Shown piece after piece: positions 29,884 to 40,151 of a DNA stretch of 56,074 nt. Within the stretch, counting starts at the first letter, position 1; each line of letters starts with the position of its first letter. Under the pieces are notes generated by a model, which searched no databases, had not been told where the DNA came from, and was given only the letters and a program-made list of their open reading frames with translations. The position numbers and the translations under genes are program-made. The stretch comes from Pseudomonadota bacterium (GTDB taxonomy: Bacteria; Pseudomonadota; Gammaproteobacteria; Steroidobacterales; Steroidobacteraceae): contig JADJXW010000022.1 of the NCBI GenBank assembly GCA_016720075.1, positions 1-56,074 on the forward strand, read 5' to 3'.

Positions 29884-30817
29884 CTTCGAGCCGGTCAGCT
29901 TCCTGAACTCGGCGGGCCTACGCCTGCATGGCACGCTGCATCGCCCAGCGGTTGCCCGGAGCGGCGCGCCGGCTGTGATCCTCCTTTCGCCCGGGGTGAA
30001 GATGCGCGTCGGCCCTGGCCGGCTCTACGTGCCACTCACCAGGCTGTTCAACGATCTCGGATTCTGCGTGCTGCGCTTCGACTTTCACGGGCTAGGCGAT
30101 TCCGAGGGCGAGCTGGCGGAGAAGATGCTGATCGAGATCTACAACCATGTGGAGGTCGGTCGTTACGTCGACGACACCCTGTGCGCTGTGCGCTGGATGC
30201 GTGAAACGCACGGCTTTCACGAGTTCATGGTGGGCGGGCTGTGCGGCGGGGCAACTACTGCGGCCCTAGCTGCGGGACGCGATGCGGAAATCCGTCATCT
30301 GCTCTGCCTGGGCCTCGCCATCACGCTATCGAGCGACGCCGCCACACCTGCGCGTTACCTGACTCGCGGAGAACTCGACAGTCGGCTGCAGAAGTACCTC
30401 CGTCGGTTGCTCGACCCGAAATCCTGGGTGCGGCTGCTCACCTTTCAGAGCGAATATGGCGTGATCTGGCGGTCTCTGAAACGACTGGTGATTCGCGACA
30501 AACCCGTAGCCAACGCCAGTGACGCTGTGCCGACGGGCACACACATGGAGAATGCCAACCCGCTGTTCCCGCCGGCCTTCTTTTCATTCCTGCAGCGCGG
30601 CGGACGGGCACTGCTCATGTTCAGCGAGAAGGATCGACTGCCCTCGGAATACGAGGAGAAGTTCGCTCTTCCTTATGCTGGGCGGCTCGCAAACTTCCGG
30701 GCGCAGCTCGATGGCAAGATCATTGCGAGCGCGAACCACGTGCTCTCCATGCCTGAGTGGCGCCAGGAAATGCTGTCGAAGGTCCGCGAATGGACTGTGG
30801 CTACTGTCAGGGACTGA
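29876..30817 (+). CDS. Alpha/beta-hydrolase (exosortase A-associated hydrolase 1 type)
   Basis: Complete frame of 313 residues from the ATG at 29876 (MTSFEPVSFLNSAGLRLHGT). Blocks: AVILLSPGVKMRVGPGRLYV, VLRFDFHGLGDSEGELAEKM, VGRYVDDTLCAVRWMRETH, MVGGLCGGATTAALAAG, ALLMFSEKDRLPSEYEEKF and IIASANHVLSMPEWRQEML (candidate His). The nucleophile elbow is GLCGG, with Cys in place of Ser, as in the group of hydrolase-like proteins found in XrtA EPS loci. It may move an acyl or sugar-linked group rather than hydrolyse a plain ester (inference). Coupled to the gene before it by overlap and followed 16 bases later by the FemAB gene. Confidence 0.8.
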   Translation: MTSFEPVSFLNSAGLRLHGTLHRPAVARSGAPAVILLSPGVKMRVGPGRLYVPLTRLFNDLGFCVLRFDFHGLGDSEGELAEKMLIEIYNHVEVGRYVDDTLCAVRWMRETHGFHEFMVGGLCGGATTAALAAGRDAEIRHLLCLGLAITLSSDAATPARYLTRGELDSRLQKYLRRLLDPKSWVRLLTFQSEYGVIWRSLKRLVIRDKPVANASDAVPTGTHMENANPLFPPAFFSFLQRGGRALLMFSEKDRLPSEYEEKFALPYAGRLANFRAQLDGKIIASANHVLSMPEWRQEMLSKVREWTVATVRD

Positions 30818-30833
30818 CCCTGCAAAGGACGAA

Positions 30834-31862
30834 ATGGAAATCAGACTGGCACAGCCATCATCCGGATTGGACTGGAACGCGTATGTTGCTGCCACGCCCG
30901 GCGGTACCTTCTACCATCTTCACGAATGGGCAGATATCAATCGCCAGAGCTTTGGCCACGAAGCATTCATGCTGGAGGGCGTTCGTGATGGGCGCGTTGC
31001 GGGCGTTCTGCCGCTGACCCTGGTCACGAGCCTTCCCTTTGGTAGAATCCTTTGCTCACTGCCCTTCGTGAACTATGCCGGTCCCTGCTCCGAGGATGCA
31101 GGTGCATCGAAAGCGCTGGCCACCGAGGCCACCGAACTGGCGCGCCGCCACAACGCCCGATATCTGGAACTGAGGTGCGCAGCGCCCCTCGATACCGATC
31201 TTGCGGTATCCACCCGCAAGATAAGCATGACCATCGGCCTGACTGCCGATCCTGATCAGATCTGGAACGCCTACTCGTCGAAGCACCGCACGAACATCCG
31301 CCGCAGCTACAAGAACGAGCTTGCGGTTACCTCCGGCTCACTCGATCTGCTGGACGTCTTCTACGCCGTGATGGAGCAGTCCTGGCGGGATCTGGGAACG
31401 CCGCTGTATGCACGGTCGTACTTCGAGCGGATCCTGCGGACGTTTCCGGACCAGACGCGCATCTTCGTCTGCCGGCGCCGGGAAGAGCCCGTGGCCGTTG
31501 CGTTCAATGGGTACTTCGGCGACACCGTCGAGGGCATGTGGGCGGGGGGCACGGCGGCGGCGCGGGGCCTCCAAGCAAATTACGTGCTGTATTGGGAGAT
31601 GCTTCAGGACGCCTGCCGTCGGGGGTTCAAGCACTACCACCTGGGTCGCTCGACCGCCGATTCTGGCGCGGAAGACTTCAAGAGGAAGTGGAATGCGGAA
31701 TCCCGTCAACTTTACTGGTACACGTACCGGCCTGACGGGCAACCACCCGCGGAACTGAACGTCGACAACCCCAAGTTCCGCCTTGCGATTGCTGCGTGGC
31801 GCAAACTCCCGATGTGGGCAACGCGATTTCTGGGGCCGATGATCTCGCGCGGCATTCCCTGA
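30834..31862 (+). CDS. FemAB-family protein, XrtA/PEP-CTERM locus type
   Basis: Intact frame of 342 residues; the ATG at 30834 has AAAGGA upstream. Features: GGTFYHLHEWADINRQSFGH, GVLPLTLVTSLPFGRILCSL, FVNYAGPCSEDAGASK, YLELRCAAPLDTDLAVSTRK, YSSKHRTNIRRSYKNELAV, EQSWRDLGTPLYARSYFERI, GYFGDTVEGMWAGGTAAARG, ANYVLYWEMLQDACRRGFKH and YHLGRSTADSGAEDFKRKWN. This matches the double-GNAT FemAB-like family tied to exosortase A loci (TIGR03019 type). Such proteins are thought to N-acylate a sugar or join an amino acid during EPS assembly; the true reaction is not known. Stop at 31860-31862, five bases before the next ATG. Confidence 0.9.
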   Translation: MEIRLAQPSSGLDWNAYVAATPGGTFYHLHEWADINRQSFGHEAFMLEGVRDGRVAGVLPLTLVTSLPFGRILCSLPFVNYAGPCSEDAGASKALATEATELARRHNARYLELRCAAPLDTDLAVSTRKISMTIGLTADPDQIWNAYSSKHRTNIRRSYKNELAVTSGSLDLLDVFYAVMEQSWRDLGTPLYARSYFERILRTFPDQTRIFVCRRREEPVAVAFNGYFGDTVEGMWAGGTAAARGLQANYVLYWEMLQDACRRGFKHYHLGRSTADSGAEDFKRKWNAESRQLYWYTYRPDGQPPAELNVDNPKFRLAIAAWRKLPMWATRFLGPMISRGIP

Positions 31863-31867
31863 CGCCC

Positions 31868-33051
31868 ATGGCCTTCATCGCGCCTGCTGGCACTCCGATA
31901 CCCTTCTTCCGAACGACGGCTGCGCTGCTGCGCGGCGCTCTGGACGGCGGCGCACACAGGGCACTTGGTCACGAGCTGGCTGCGCTGGCTGGACGCCAGG
32001 AGGCGTGGCTTTACTGCACGGGCCGGGCCGCAATGGTCGTCGGCCTGCAAGCCATCCGCGACGTAGCGTCATCGCCTGAGCGCCGAGAGGTCATCATCCC
32101 GGCGTACACCTGTTACTCCGTTCCGGCTGCCGTGACTCTTGCGGGACTCTTGCCGCGGTTGTGCGACGTGTCGCCATCGACGCTGTCCTATGATCTCGCC
32201 GCCTGCGGCGCATGGATACGTCGCGCGCCGTTGCGATCATTTCGGCCAATCTCTACGGCCTTCCCAATGACCTTGCCGCCCTGCAGGCCTTTGCGAACGA
32301 GCGCGGGCTTCGGATGTTCGATGATGCCGCGCAGGCGATGGGCGCCACCATCGATGGCCGGCCCGCAGGCGGATTCGGCGATCTGGGTCTGTACAGTTTC
32401 GACAAGGGCAAGAACATCACGAGCATGGAGGGTGGCGCGCTTATGGCCAGCGCACCGGAATTGCGCAACGCCATTGCAGCGCGCAATGGAGCCCTGCCTC
32501 CAGCCAGTGTTGCACATGCTGTAAAGACGGCGGCAAAGCTGCTGGCCTACTCGCTGCTGCTGCGCCCGGGGCTGTATGGCGCCGCGACGCACTTGCCATT
32601 GGGACTGGGACGCACACCCTACGAGGAACACTTCAGGATTTCGGCGTACAGCCCCATGCTTGCAGGAGCGCCTCACCTTCTGTTCTCCCGGCTGGATGAG
32701 TTGCGGCATGGGCGCGAAATGAATGCCCAGAGGATCCTGCGGGCGCTGGAGGGATGCCGACAGATATCGGCTCCGCAGCTTCTGCCAGCTGCAGCGCCAG
32801 CATGGGCCAGGCTGCCGGTGTTTGCCACGGACCCGAGCAGGCGAAATCAACTGATCGAGGCGCTGGTAGGCGCAGGGATCGGTGCGACCGCCTCATACCC
32901 CAGTGCACTGAATCGCGTGCCACAGGTTGCTGCCCTTCTGCCCCCCTCGGATCTGCAGCAACCCGGTGCTGAGCAGGTTTCAGAAACCATAGTCACGCTG
33001 CCCACGCATGCCTACGTGCCCGTGGATGCCGGATGCGCATCCGGGCAATAG
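31868..33051 (+). CDS. DegT/DnrJ/EryC1/StrS-type PLP-dependent enzyme
   Basis: The ATG at 31868 starts MAFIAPAGTPIPFFRTTAAL. The fold type I pattern is AWLYCTGRAAMVVGLQAIRD, REVIIPAYTCYSVPAAVTLA, LCDVSPSTLSYDL, and, after one frame change near 32210, VAIISANLYGLPNDLAALQA, MFDDAAQAMGATIDG (Asp that binds the pyridine nitrogen) and LYSFDKGKNITSMEGGALMA, with the Schiff-base Lys in FDKGKN. Usually these enzymes aminate a keto-sugar nucleotide; an amino sugar would give FemAB/GNAT proteins their N-acyl acceptor (inference). The TAG at 33049-33051 lies nine bases from a convergent glycosyltransferase. Confidence 0.85.
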
Positions 33052-33060
33052 TCGACAGCC

Positions 33061-34243
33061 TCAGCCCGAGGTGCCGAATCGGCGCTGAAGCAGGACCAAC
33101 AGGTTGTCCACCTGATGCGGCACCGTGAATGCGGCCTCTATTCGAGCGCGCGCGGCTGAACTCATCCGGGCCCGGCGGTCCGGATCATCGACCAGGCCGA
33201 TCAACGCATCGCCCAGCGCTTCGACATTGCCTGTGGCTGTAACCACGCCCGTCTCGCCATCAGCGACCGTTTCGGGAACCCCCTGCCAGTCACTGACCAC
33301 GACTGGCAGGCCGCATGCCTGCATTTCGAGCGAGGACATCGGAAAGGAATCCCAGCCCGTTGACGGGATACACCCCATGTAGCAGCCCGCCATCAACTCC
33401 GGGATGTCGGACTGGTATCCGCCGAAGGTGATATGTGTGGCGGCGGGCTCCCAAAACTTGCGGAAGACGGTCTCCTCACCATTCCGATTGCCCAGGAACA
33501 CTGCATGCAGGTCCTCGCGCGAGCGCTGATTCACCACGTGGTCCATGGCCTGCATCAGCACCTGGACGCCCTTGCGCTCATGCAAATGCCCCATGTAGAC
33601 GACCACGCGACGGTTCCGCGGAATGCCAAATCTGGCATGCATCAAGCCCACGGCATCAGGCAGCGGACGGAACTTGCCGGCATCAACGCCTGTATGAACG
33701 ACAGCGGTGTCGGCCGCCGGGATGCCGCGACCGCATACAGCCATTTGCCGCATGGCCTCGGATTCAAGGATGAACAGGTCAGGTCGGTGGCGGCGTAGGA
33801 GTCTCACCTCAAGTCGCTTGAGCAGCAGCTTCAGACCAGAGTTGATGCTGCTCATGGAGCGCCCCAATAGCCGACCACATTGCGGACACCTGCTGCGCGG
33901 GCGACCGGCAGGAACGTAGCGGAGGCCGACAAATCAAGGCCAATGACCGGTCTCTATGCCGTGCTCCCGGATGTAGCCGGAGAGACGCAGCAAAGCCGAG
34001 GGGTCGGGGTTCTTGTAGTCGAACTCCAGAATATTGGCGAATCCTTCCGGCAGGTTCGGGCAGGAGCGGCCGGCGACCTGGCCGAACGAGAAATGGACCG
34101 GTGGGCACCGCCTGCAAGACGCGCGCAAGCCTGAAAGAACACACGAATAAGCCGGCCTATCGCAAAACCCACATCGATCTCATACGAGATCATCACCAGA
34201 ATCGCACCCTGCGTTGATCCGGCGCCCCGTCGGATTTGCTCAC
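33061..34243 (-). CDS. Glycosyltransferase family 4
   Basis: The best start is the GTG at 34243 (MSKSDGAPDQRR), leading, after a frame change, into RILVMISYEIDVGFAIGRLI. Further pieces: FANILEFDYKNPDPSALLRL, SGYIREHGIETGHWP, and from 33867 one frame with SMSSINSGLKLLLKRLEVRL, FILESEAMRQMAVCGRG, TAVVHTGVDAGKFRP, VVVYMGHLHERKGVQVLMQA and STGWDSFPMSSLEMQACGLP, which holds the C-terminal donor-binding region. Frame changes lie near 34210, 34100 and 33880. Its start region faces the deacetylase gene on the plus strand. Probable EPS assembly enzyme. Confidence 0.82.
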
Positions 34244-34347
34244 GCTGTCTTCCGCCTGTATTGCCCTTTACGCGTCTACTATACTTGCGCTTCGTGCGCT
34301 TCACCGCACCGCCAGGCAAAGCGCTGCACCGGAATGAACACCCTCCC

Positions 34348-35385
34348 TTGAAGACCCATCTCAAGAAGCTGATCAAGGCGTCGCTCGCGGGCGTGGGCTA
34401 CTCGACGGGCTTGTTGCAGCGATATGTCGCATCCAGGCTGTCTGGGCGCGCAGCCGTGCTGATGTATCACCGCGTGCTGCCGGCGGAACTCGCAGCGCGC
34501 ACCTTTTCCACTGACGGAATCGTGGTGACTCCGGAGGCATTCCGCATGCAGATGCGCGTCGTGCGAGAACAATTGAATCCGCTGACTATCACGCAGTTTG
34601 CCCGATGCATGCGGGAAGGACTTTTCCCGGACCGCGCCTGCCTGGTCACTTTCGACGACGGCTGGTACGACAATCGCGAGTACGCGCTTCCCATCCTGCG
34701 CGAGATGCAGGTTCCCGCAGTGGTGTTTCTTGCTACCGACTACGTGGGCACCGGCGAATGCTTCTGGCAGGAGCGTCTGTCTCAGATGCTTCACTTCGGA
34801 CTCGAATCTGATCCCGAGGTTCGTCGCAGTCTCTCCGAGTCCCTGCAGGTCGATCTGGAAAGTGCACTAGGCACCCCTGATCGGCGCGCCGCCGCGCGCA
34901 AACTCGTCGACCAGGTCAAACGCCTGCCGGCCGCCCGGATTCGTGCTGCCGTCGATCAGGCAGCTGCCATTCTCGCGCGTGTCGGAGGATATTCGGACAA
35001 TCGCAGCGTTGATCGGTTCATGGACTGGACCGATGCGCAGGCACTGCACAGCGACGCCACCTTTGCCATCGGATCACACTGCTGCACGCACACTCCCTTG
35101 ACCAAACTCGAGCCGGCCGAAGTGGTCAATGAACTGGATCGCTCGGGGGCACGCATCGCACAAATGACCGGATCTCGTCCCGTCACGATGGCCTATCCCA
35201 ATGGCGACTGCTCCACGGCCATCGCAGCAGCCACGCGCGATGCGGGGTATGAGCTGGCCTTTACCACCGAGCGTGGCTACGTGGCGCCCGGCGACGCACC
35301 CCAGCAACTTCGCCGCATCAATGTTCACGAGCACAGTGCCGCGACGCCGGGTCTCTTCCTGGCGCGCATCGCGTTGCTGCACTGA
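34348..35385 (+). CDS. Polysaccharide deacetylase (NodB homology domain)
   Basis: One unbroken frame to the TGA at 35383-35385. The start is not certain: a TTG at 34348 gives MKTHLKKLIKASLAGVG, and a GTG at 34294 is possible. Motifs: VLMYHRVLPAE, VTFDDGWYDNREYALPILRE (metal-binding Asp-Asp), VVFLATDYVGTGECFWQERL, IGSHCCTHTPLTKLEPAEVV (His-x4-His metal motif), MAYPNGDCSTAIA and ELAFTTERGYV. The enzyme would remove N-acetyl (or O-acetyl) groups from an amino sugar. Without a clear signal peptide it could act in the cytoplasm or on lipid-linked intermediates. A different deacetylase family lies at 40152-41016. Confidence 0.88.
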   Translation: MKTHLKKLIKASLAGVGYSTGLLQRYVASRLSGRAAVLMYHRVLPAELAARTFSTDGIVVTPEAFRMQMRVVREQLNPLTITQFARCMREGLFPDRACLVTFDDGWYDNREYALPILREMQVPAVVFLATDYVGTGECFWQERLSQMLHFGLESDPEVRRSLSESLQVDLESALGTPDRRAAARKLVDQVKRLPAARIRAAVDQAAAILARVGGYSDNRSVDRFMDWTDAQALHSDATFAIGSHCCTHTPLTKLEPAEVVNELDRSGARIAQMTGSRPVTMAYPNGDCSTAIAAATRDAGYELAFTTERGYVAPGDAPQQLRRINVHEHSAATPGLFLARIALLH

Positions 35386-35401
35386 GCGGACGATTCCTCG
35401 A

Positions 35402-36588
35402 ATGAGAATTCTCGTAACGGACGGCGACAACCGGTCGGCACTGGCGGCAGTCCGCTCTCTGGGCAGGGCTGGCCACGAGGTGTTCTCCGCCTGCGACTTC
35501 CTGCCGACACTCTGCTCCACGTCCCGGTACTGCAGCGGCGAAGACACCTACCCAAGCCCGGTTGTCGATCCACTCGGGTTTGTCCGCGCAGTTCACGAAA
35601 TCGTGCACCGGCGCGCAATCGATCTGCTGATGCCGATGACCGAGATCTCGACCCTGCTGCTTACCGAGCATGCCGCGGGACTCCCCAGCAATTGCCGACT
35701 ACCCTTTCCGGATGTTGCGGCGGTCTCGGCAGCCGCCGACAAGTGTCAGGTGTTGAAGCTGGCCGGGCAGCTCGGCGTGCCCACTCCGCGCAGCATCCCC
35801 GTATCCAGTCTGCAGGAGGGACTCGACGCGGCGGCGACGCTCGGCTTCCCGGTGGTGCTGAAGTCCGGTCGCTCCCGCGTCTGGAATGGCCAGCGCTGGA
35901 TTTCGACGAGCGTGGCCTACGCCAGAACGCGCGGAAGAGCTCGTGGAACACCTTGCCAGGATTCCTGCCGGGGCCTTCCCGGTACTGGCGCAGGAGCGCA
36001 TTGAAGGGCCGGGGGTAGGCGTGTTCCTGTGGTTGTGACGACCGGGGCGTCATGGCTGCATTCGCGCACCGCAGGATCAGGGAGAAGCCTCCTTCCGGCG
36101 GCCAGAGCGTCTTGAGCGAAAGCACCGCCGTGGACCCGGTTGCGTTCGACCAGGCCGCGCGCCTGCTTCGCGCGTTGTCTTGGCGCGGCGTCGCGATGGT
36201 CGAGTTCAAACGCGACATGCGCGATGGAAGCCTGCGGCTCATGGAGATCAACGGGAGATTCTGGGGCTCCCTGCAGCTTGCAATAGATGCAGGCGTGGAT
36301 TTCCCGGGTTTGCTGGTCGACCTGGCCGAGGGCAGGCGTCCTGCGTCACTGCCGACCTATCGGCTGGGTGTTCGCCTGCGCTGGTTGTGGGGCGATGTCG
36401 ACTCGCTGCTCGCCGTACTCTTCAAGTCCCGCCGCGCGCTCAATCTGCCACCATCCCACCCCGGGAAGCTCAGATCCGTACTCAACTTCCTGGTGCTCTG
36501 GAAACCCCGGATGCGGTACGAGCTCGAGCGCCTGGATGATCCAGGACCAGCCTGGCTCGAGCTCAGGCGCCGGCTGCTTTCCCGCTGA
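35402..36588 (+). CDS. ATP-grasp ligase (carbamoyl-phosphate-synthase-like)
   Basis: The ATG at 35402 starts MRILVTDGDNRSALAAVRSL. The N-terminal preATP-grasp part has LMPMTEISTLLLTEHAAG and LPFPDVAAVSAAADKCQVLK; the ATP-grasp part has LGVPTPRSIPV, GFPVVLKSGRSRVWNG, and, in shifted frames, ELVEHLARIPAGAFPVLAQE, RGVAMVEFKRDMRDGSLRLM and EINGRFWGSLQLAIDAGVDF (the Glu-x-Asn metal site). Such enzymes join a carboxylate to an amine or hydroxyl with ATP; in EPS loci they may add an amino acid to a sugar. Frame changes lie near 35920 and 36040. The 3' end overlaps the convergent ligase gene by 26 bases. Confidence 0.83.
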
Positions 36589-37892
36589 TTCTGGCGAATC
36601 GGCGCCGGGGAGCCTGGGATTGTGCAGGAGCCCCCTTGTCCCCGAGATCGGCTGCAAAGGATCGGGTGCAGATGAAGATCGCCGTCAACATGAAAAGGTG
36701 CGGGTAGTACGTTACCGACAGAAACGCACCGGACACCGCCAGCCCCAGGGCACTGGCGTTCACCAGATTCAGCAGACGGATATGCGCCACTGTCGCAGGG
36801 GGACCCGTCGGCATCTTCGAGAGCAGGTTTCGCTGTCGCACGTTGGCGATGATGTTCCCAGCAAGCAGCTTGATGATCAGGAGCAGCCCGAGAATGCCGA
36901 GTTCACCCAAAGCCAGAAAGTACATGGAGTGCGCCGTCATCCAGCGCACCGGCGCATCGGAAGCCCGATACTTCGGGAAGTTATTGGGGAAGTTGCCGGC
37001 ACCAACGCCCAGAATGTTGTCTTGCGCCATGCGCGTCCCGGCCCTCCATGCCTTCAGGCGCGCCTCAGCGGAACTCTCCTGTTCAGGATTCTTGAGAGTC
37101 TTCATGCGCTGGAAGTACACATCTGGCGCGTACAGCAGCACCCCGAGCAGTGCCACGCATATCGCGACGATTCCGGGCCCCTTGCGCGGACTGCGCCACC
37201 ACAGGTACGCGAAGACCATGCCCATGCCAAGCGTGGCACCACGTGACTGCGTGCCCACGATCGCGAGGATCAGAACGCCCAGCGCCGCGAAACTCAGGGC
37301 ACGGCCGACCGTCGACTGAGCGCTTCGCAACAACTCGAATGCAAAGGGAAGGAGGATAACGAGCGACAATGCAAAGTCATTGCCATCGCCCAGAAATGTG
37401 GCGCCCGTGACGTAGTGGCGGGTGTAGGGATCAGTAACGACCAGCGGGTTGTAAACGAGAAGGAAGAAGTGTGAAACAATCAGCGTGATGAACAGCCCTC
37501 GCAAGCGCCTTGGCGTCGTGACGATACGCGCAATGAGCACAAACAGGATCAGATAGCCCAGAATGAGCATGAACGTGTTGTACGTATAGGTGGTGACGCT
37601 TGCCCAGCCCATGGATGCCAGCACAAAGGCGACCATGATGATTGGCCACTTCCACATGTTGTCGCGCGTAATCTCGCTCCACGGCCTTTGACCTCCGGCC
37701 AACATCGACACCACAAACAGTGACAGTGGAGATTATGCTGTTGAGCGGTATGGCCAGCAGAAAGTGATACTGATAGCCGGGGCGCGCGTACTCGAAGAAC
37801 ACCGCAAGCAGCAGCCACCAATACAGAAAGCGCCCTGCCTTCTCCTTTTGTTCTACTGCATCGCCCGTAGATACGGCAGCAACGACATTCAT
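36563..37892 (-). CDS. O-antigen ligase/polymerase-family membrane protein (Wzy/WaaL type)
   Basis: The ATG at 37892 overlaps the previous stop (ATGA) and starts MNVVAAVSTGDAVEQKEKAG. A first membrane part, FLYWWLLLAVFFEYARPGYQ, YHFLLAIPLNSIIS, leads after a frame change near 37720 to a long frame with many helices: ITRDNMWKWPIIMVAFVLAS, TYTYNTFMLILGYLILFVLI, GTQSRGATLGMGMVFAYLWW, the large periplasmic loop with VGAGNFPNNFPKY and MTAHSMYFLALGELGILGLL. The loop with H-S-x-Y-F-x-x-L-x-E-x-G is typical for O-antigen ligases/polymerases; XrtA loci often carry this type. It would polymerise or ligate the EPS in the periplasm. Basic tail (RRRFARISGKAAGA). Confidence 0.86.
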
Positions 37893-39006
37893 TGCCGCAA
37901 CTCCTCGTAGATACCCGTCTGCCGCGCTGTACGCGCACCAAACGAGAAATTGCGCACAATGACATCGTGCGCAGATACGCCCATGCGAGCAAAGGAGGAT
38001 GGATCGGTCAGGAACGCTTCTATTCCCTCGGACAGGCTGGCCGCTGTGGGCGAGCAGAGCCAGGCTGTCCGCCGATGCTGCACTACTTCGGCGGTGCCGC
38101 CGACGTCTGTAGCTACCATGGGAAGACGAAGATACGCCGCCTCCAACACCACATTGGGCAGGCCTTCGCTGAAGGAACTCTGCACAAGCAGATCGCATTC
38201 CGAATAGAGCGCTGGCATGTCACTAACGTACCCGCGAAACTCCACTCGCTCGGATATGCCCAGTGCTACTGCTGTTTCGCGCAACACATGCTCCAGCGGC
38301 CCAGTGCCTGCAAAGATGAGCTTCAATCCCGGCCAGCGCCCCGCCAGGCTGGCGATCACCTGCAGGAGGAGTATCTGCCCTTTTTCAGGGGAAAGACGAC
38401 CAACATTGACAATCGTGGCGGATTGCGCAGGATTCACTACCCGGCGCGGCGCCGCCAGTACAGAACTGCCGTACGAGTCGAGTACCAGCGCGTTGTGCAG
38501 CACACGAACGCGACTGTCCGGCAGCCACCACGCCGGCACCAGCCTGCGCGTGGCGTCCGAGACCATGATCACGCGGTCGAACAGTCGAAGTAGCATCTTG
38601 TCTGCCAGACGCACGAGGCGCCTCCGCCAGGTATTGGCGATCCAGCCGGGCAGTAGCCGCAAGGCGGACCTTGCGGCGTCGCGATGCAAGCAACGCCGCA
38701 ACCGAAGTCCGGAAATCACTGGAATGAAGAATATGGACACCGAGCCGGTCGATCTGCGCCACGATCGGGTCGATCAGCGCAGTGGAAATCCGCCCGGATC
38801 CTGGATTGGCGCTACCTTCAAGCCGCGTGCGCGCCGCTGTCAGCAGGGCATTGTCTGCTTCGTCACCAGAGCAAAGCGGCGCGATGTGGTAGTCCACACG
38901 GCTGGCGTCCACGTGCGCCAGTTTCCAGGATGGTCCTTCCCGGCCCGTCCACCCAGGGAGAATCCCTCAGGTGCAGCACACAGACTGGAGACGAATTGTT
39001 GCTCAT
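37889..39006 (-). CDS. Glycosyltransferase family 4
   Basis: The ATG at 39006 starts MSNNSSPVCVLHLRDSPWVD, followed by GPGRTILETGA in the donor-domain loop position. Frame changes near 38915 and 38640 lead through YHIAPLCSGDEADNALLTAA, QIDRLGVHILHSSDFRTSVA, to the main frame: RVIMVSDATRRLVPAWW, VRVLHNALVLDSYG, ATIVNVGRLSPEKGQILLLQ, LIFAGTGPLEHVLRETAVAL, and SSFSEGLPNVVLEAAYLRLP with the E-x7-E motif. Ends EELRQ at 37889, overlapping the next gene by four bases (ATGA). The start also overlaps the upstream GT2 stop. EPS assembly enzyme of the GT-B fold. Confidence 0.88.
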
Positions 39007-40138
39007 GGGCGACGGGTTGGCTCCCAGACCTCGATCCGTCGGCCAGACAACCACCAGTAGATCGCCTTCAATGCTGCGACATTCACGATCAGAAAGAAGC
39101 CCGCAATGCGCAGTAGCGAAATTCGTCGGGCAAGCGCTGGCCACACCAGACCCGCCAACGCCGCGCAATAGGCGATCAACTGAAGCGCAAAAGCGGCGGC
39201 ATAAAGTGGCATTGCGCGTAGGTTCCAGCTTGCAAGCAGGCAAAGGCCCATCGCAACTGGTGCCAGCCAGCGCAGCGCCTTGTGCGACCACAGAATGAAG
39301 CTCATGCGCGAATGACGAATCGGGTTTAGCAGCCCGGCGTTCCCCATCAATGCGGTAATGCCCCGGAGGAATGTTCGCACCTTGCGATTGAATTCCGCCT
39401 TCTGGCTGGAAGTGGAAGTCATCGATCCACGTGCGCGTGGCTCTGCGATGGAACGGTATCCGGCCTTGGCCGTGACGAGAACCGACAGAAAATCGGGCGC
39501 CATGCCTGCGACAAAGGGACGGCAGAGCGTACGCCGCTGCGCATAGAAGCAGCCACTGGCACCCGCGATGGAGTGGAGTCTCGCTTCCTCGCGCCGCAGC
39601 AGCAGCTCGAGACGCCCGTACAACCCTGCCGAGGCGGAGCCGGCAATGTAGTCTGCGCCCGATACGCAGCCGACATGCTGATCTGCAAAGTGCGCGACCA
39701 GATGCCGCAGCGATTCGCGCTCGAGCACTATTCCCGCATCGGTAAAAACGATGACGTCGCCGTGAGCTTGGCAAGCCCGGCGTTGAGTGCAGCGGCTTTC
39801 CCGGACCACTGGTCAGAGCTGCACTATCTGGAGTCGGTCGCGCCTGACTCTCGCAGGCGTGCCACGGAATCGTCGCTGCAGCCGTCAGCGATGGCAACAA
39901 TCTGAATCTTGCCGGGTGGATAGTCCAGGCTGAGGAGATTCTCCACCTTCCTGGCGACACGGCCAGCTTCGTTGTGAACCGGCATGAGGATCGTGAGGGT
40001 GGGTTCGTGGCTAACGTTGCCCGTTGGCATGGACTGCTTGAAGATCCTGTTCACAAGCAGCAATAGCGTCGGATAGATCGCATAGGGATATGCGATCGCA
40101 AAGAGCGTTAACCAGAAGGGCAAGACCACAGCTGTCAC
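39003..40138 (-). CDS. Membrane glycosyltransferase family 2
   Basis: A GTG at 40138 starts MTAVVLPFWLTLFAIAYPYA, a membrane helix, then TLLLLVNRIFK and the GT-A core: EPTLTILMPVHNEAGRVARK, IQIVAIADGCSDDSVARLRE. After a frame change near 39810 it continues GDVIVFTDAGIVLERESLRH (metal-binding region), SGADYIAGSASAGLYGRLEL, FYAQRRTLCRPFVAGMAPDF and then C-terminal helices (WLAPVAMGLCLLASWNLRAM, LLRIAGFFLIVNVAALKAIY). This resembles processive or priming-type inner-membrane GT2 enzymes with N- and C-terminal helices. It ends EVWEPTRRP, overlapping the next start. Confidence 0.87.
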
Positions 40139-40151
40139 ACCCGCACTGTGG

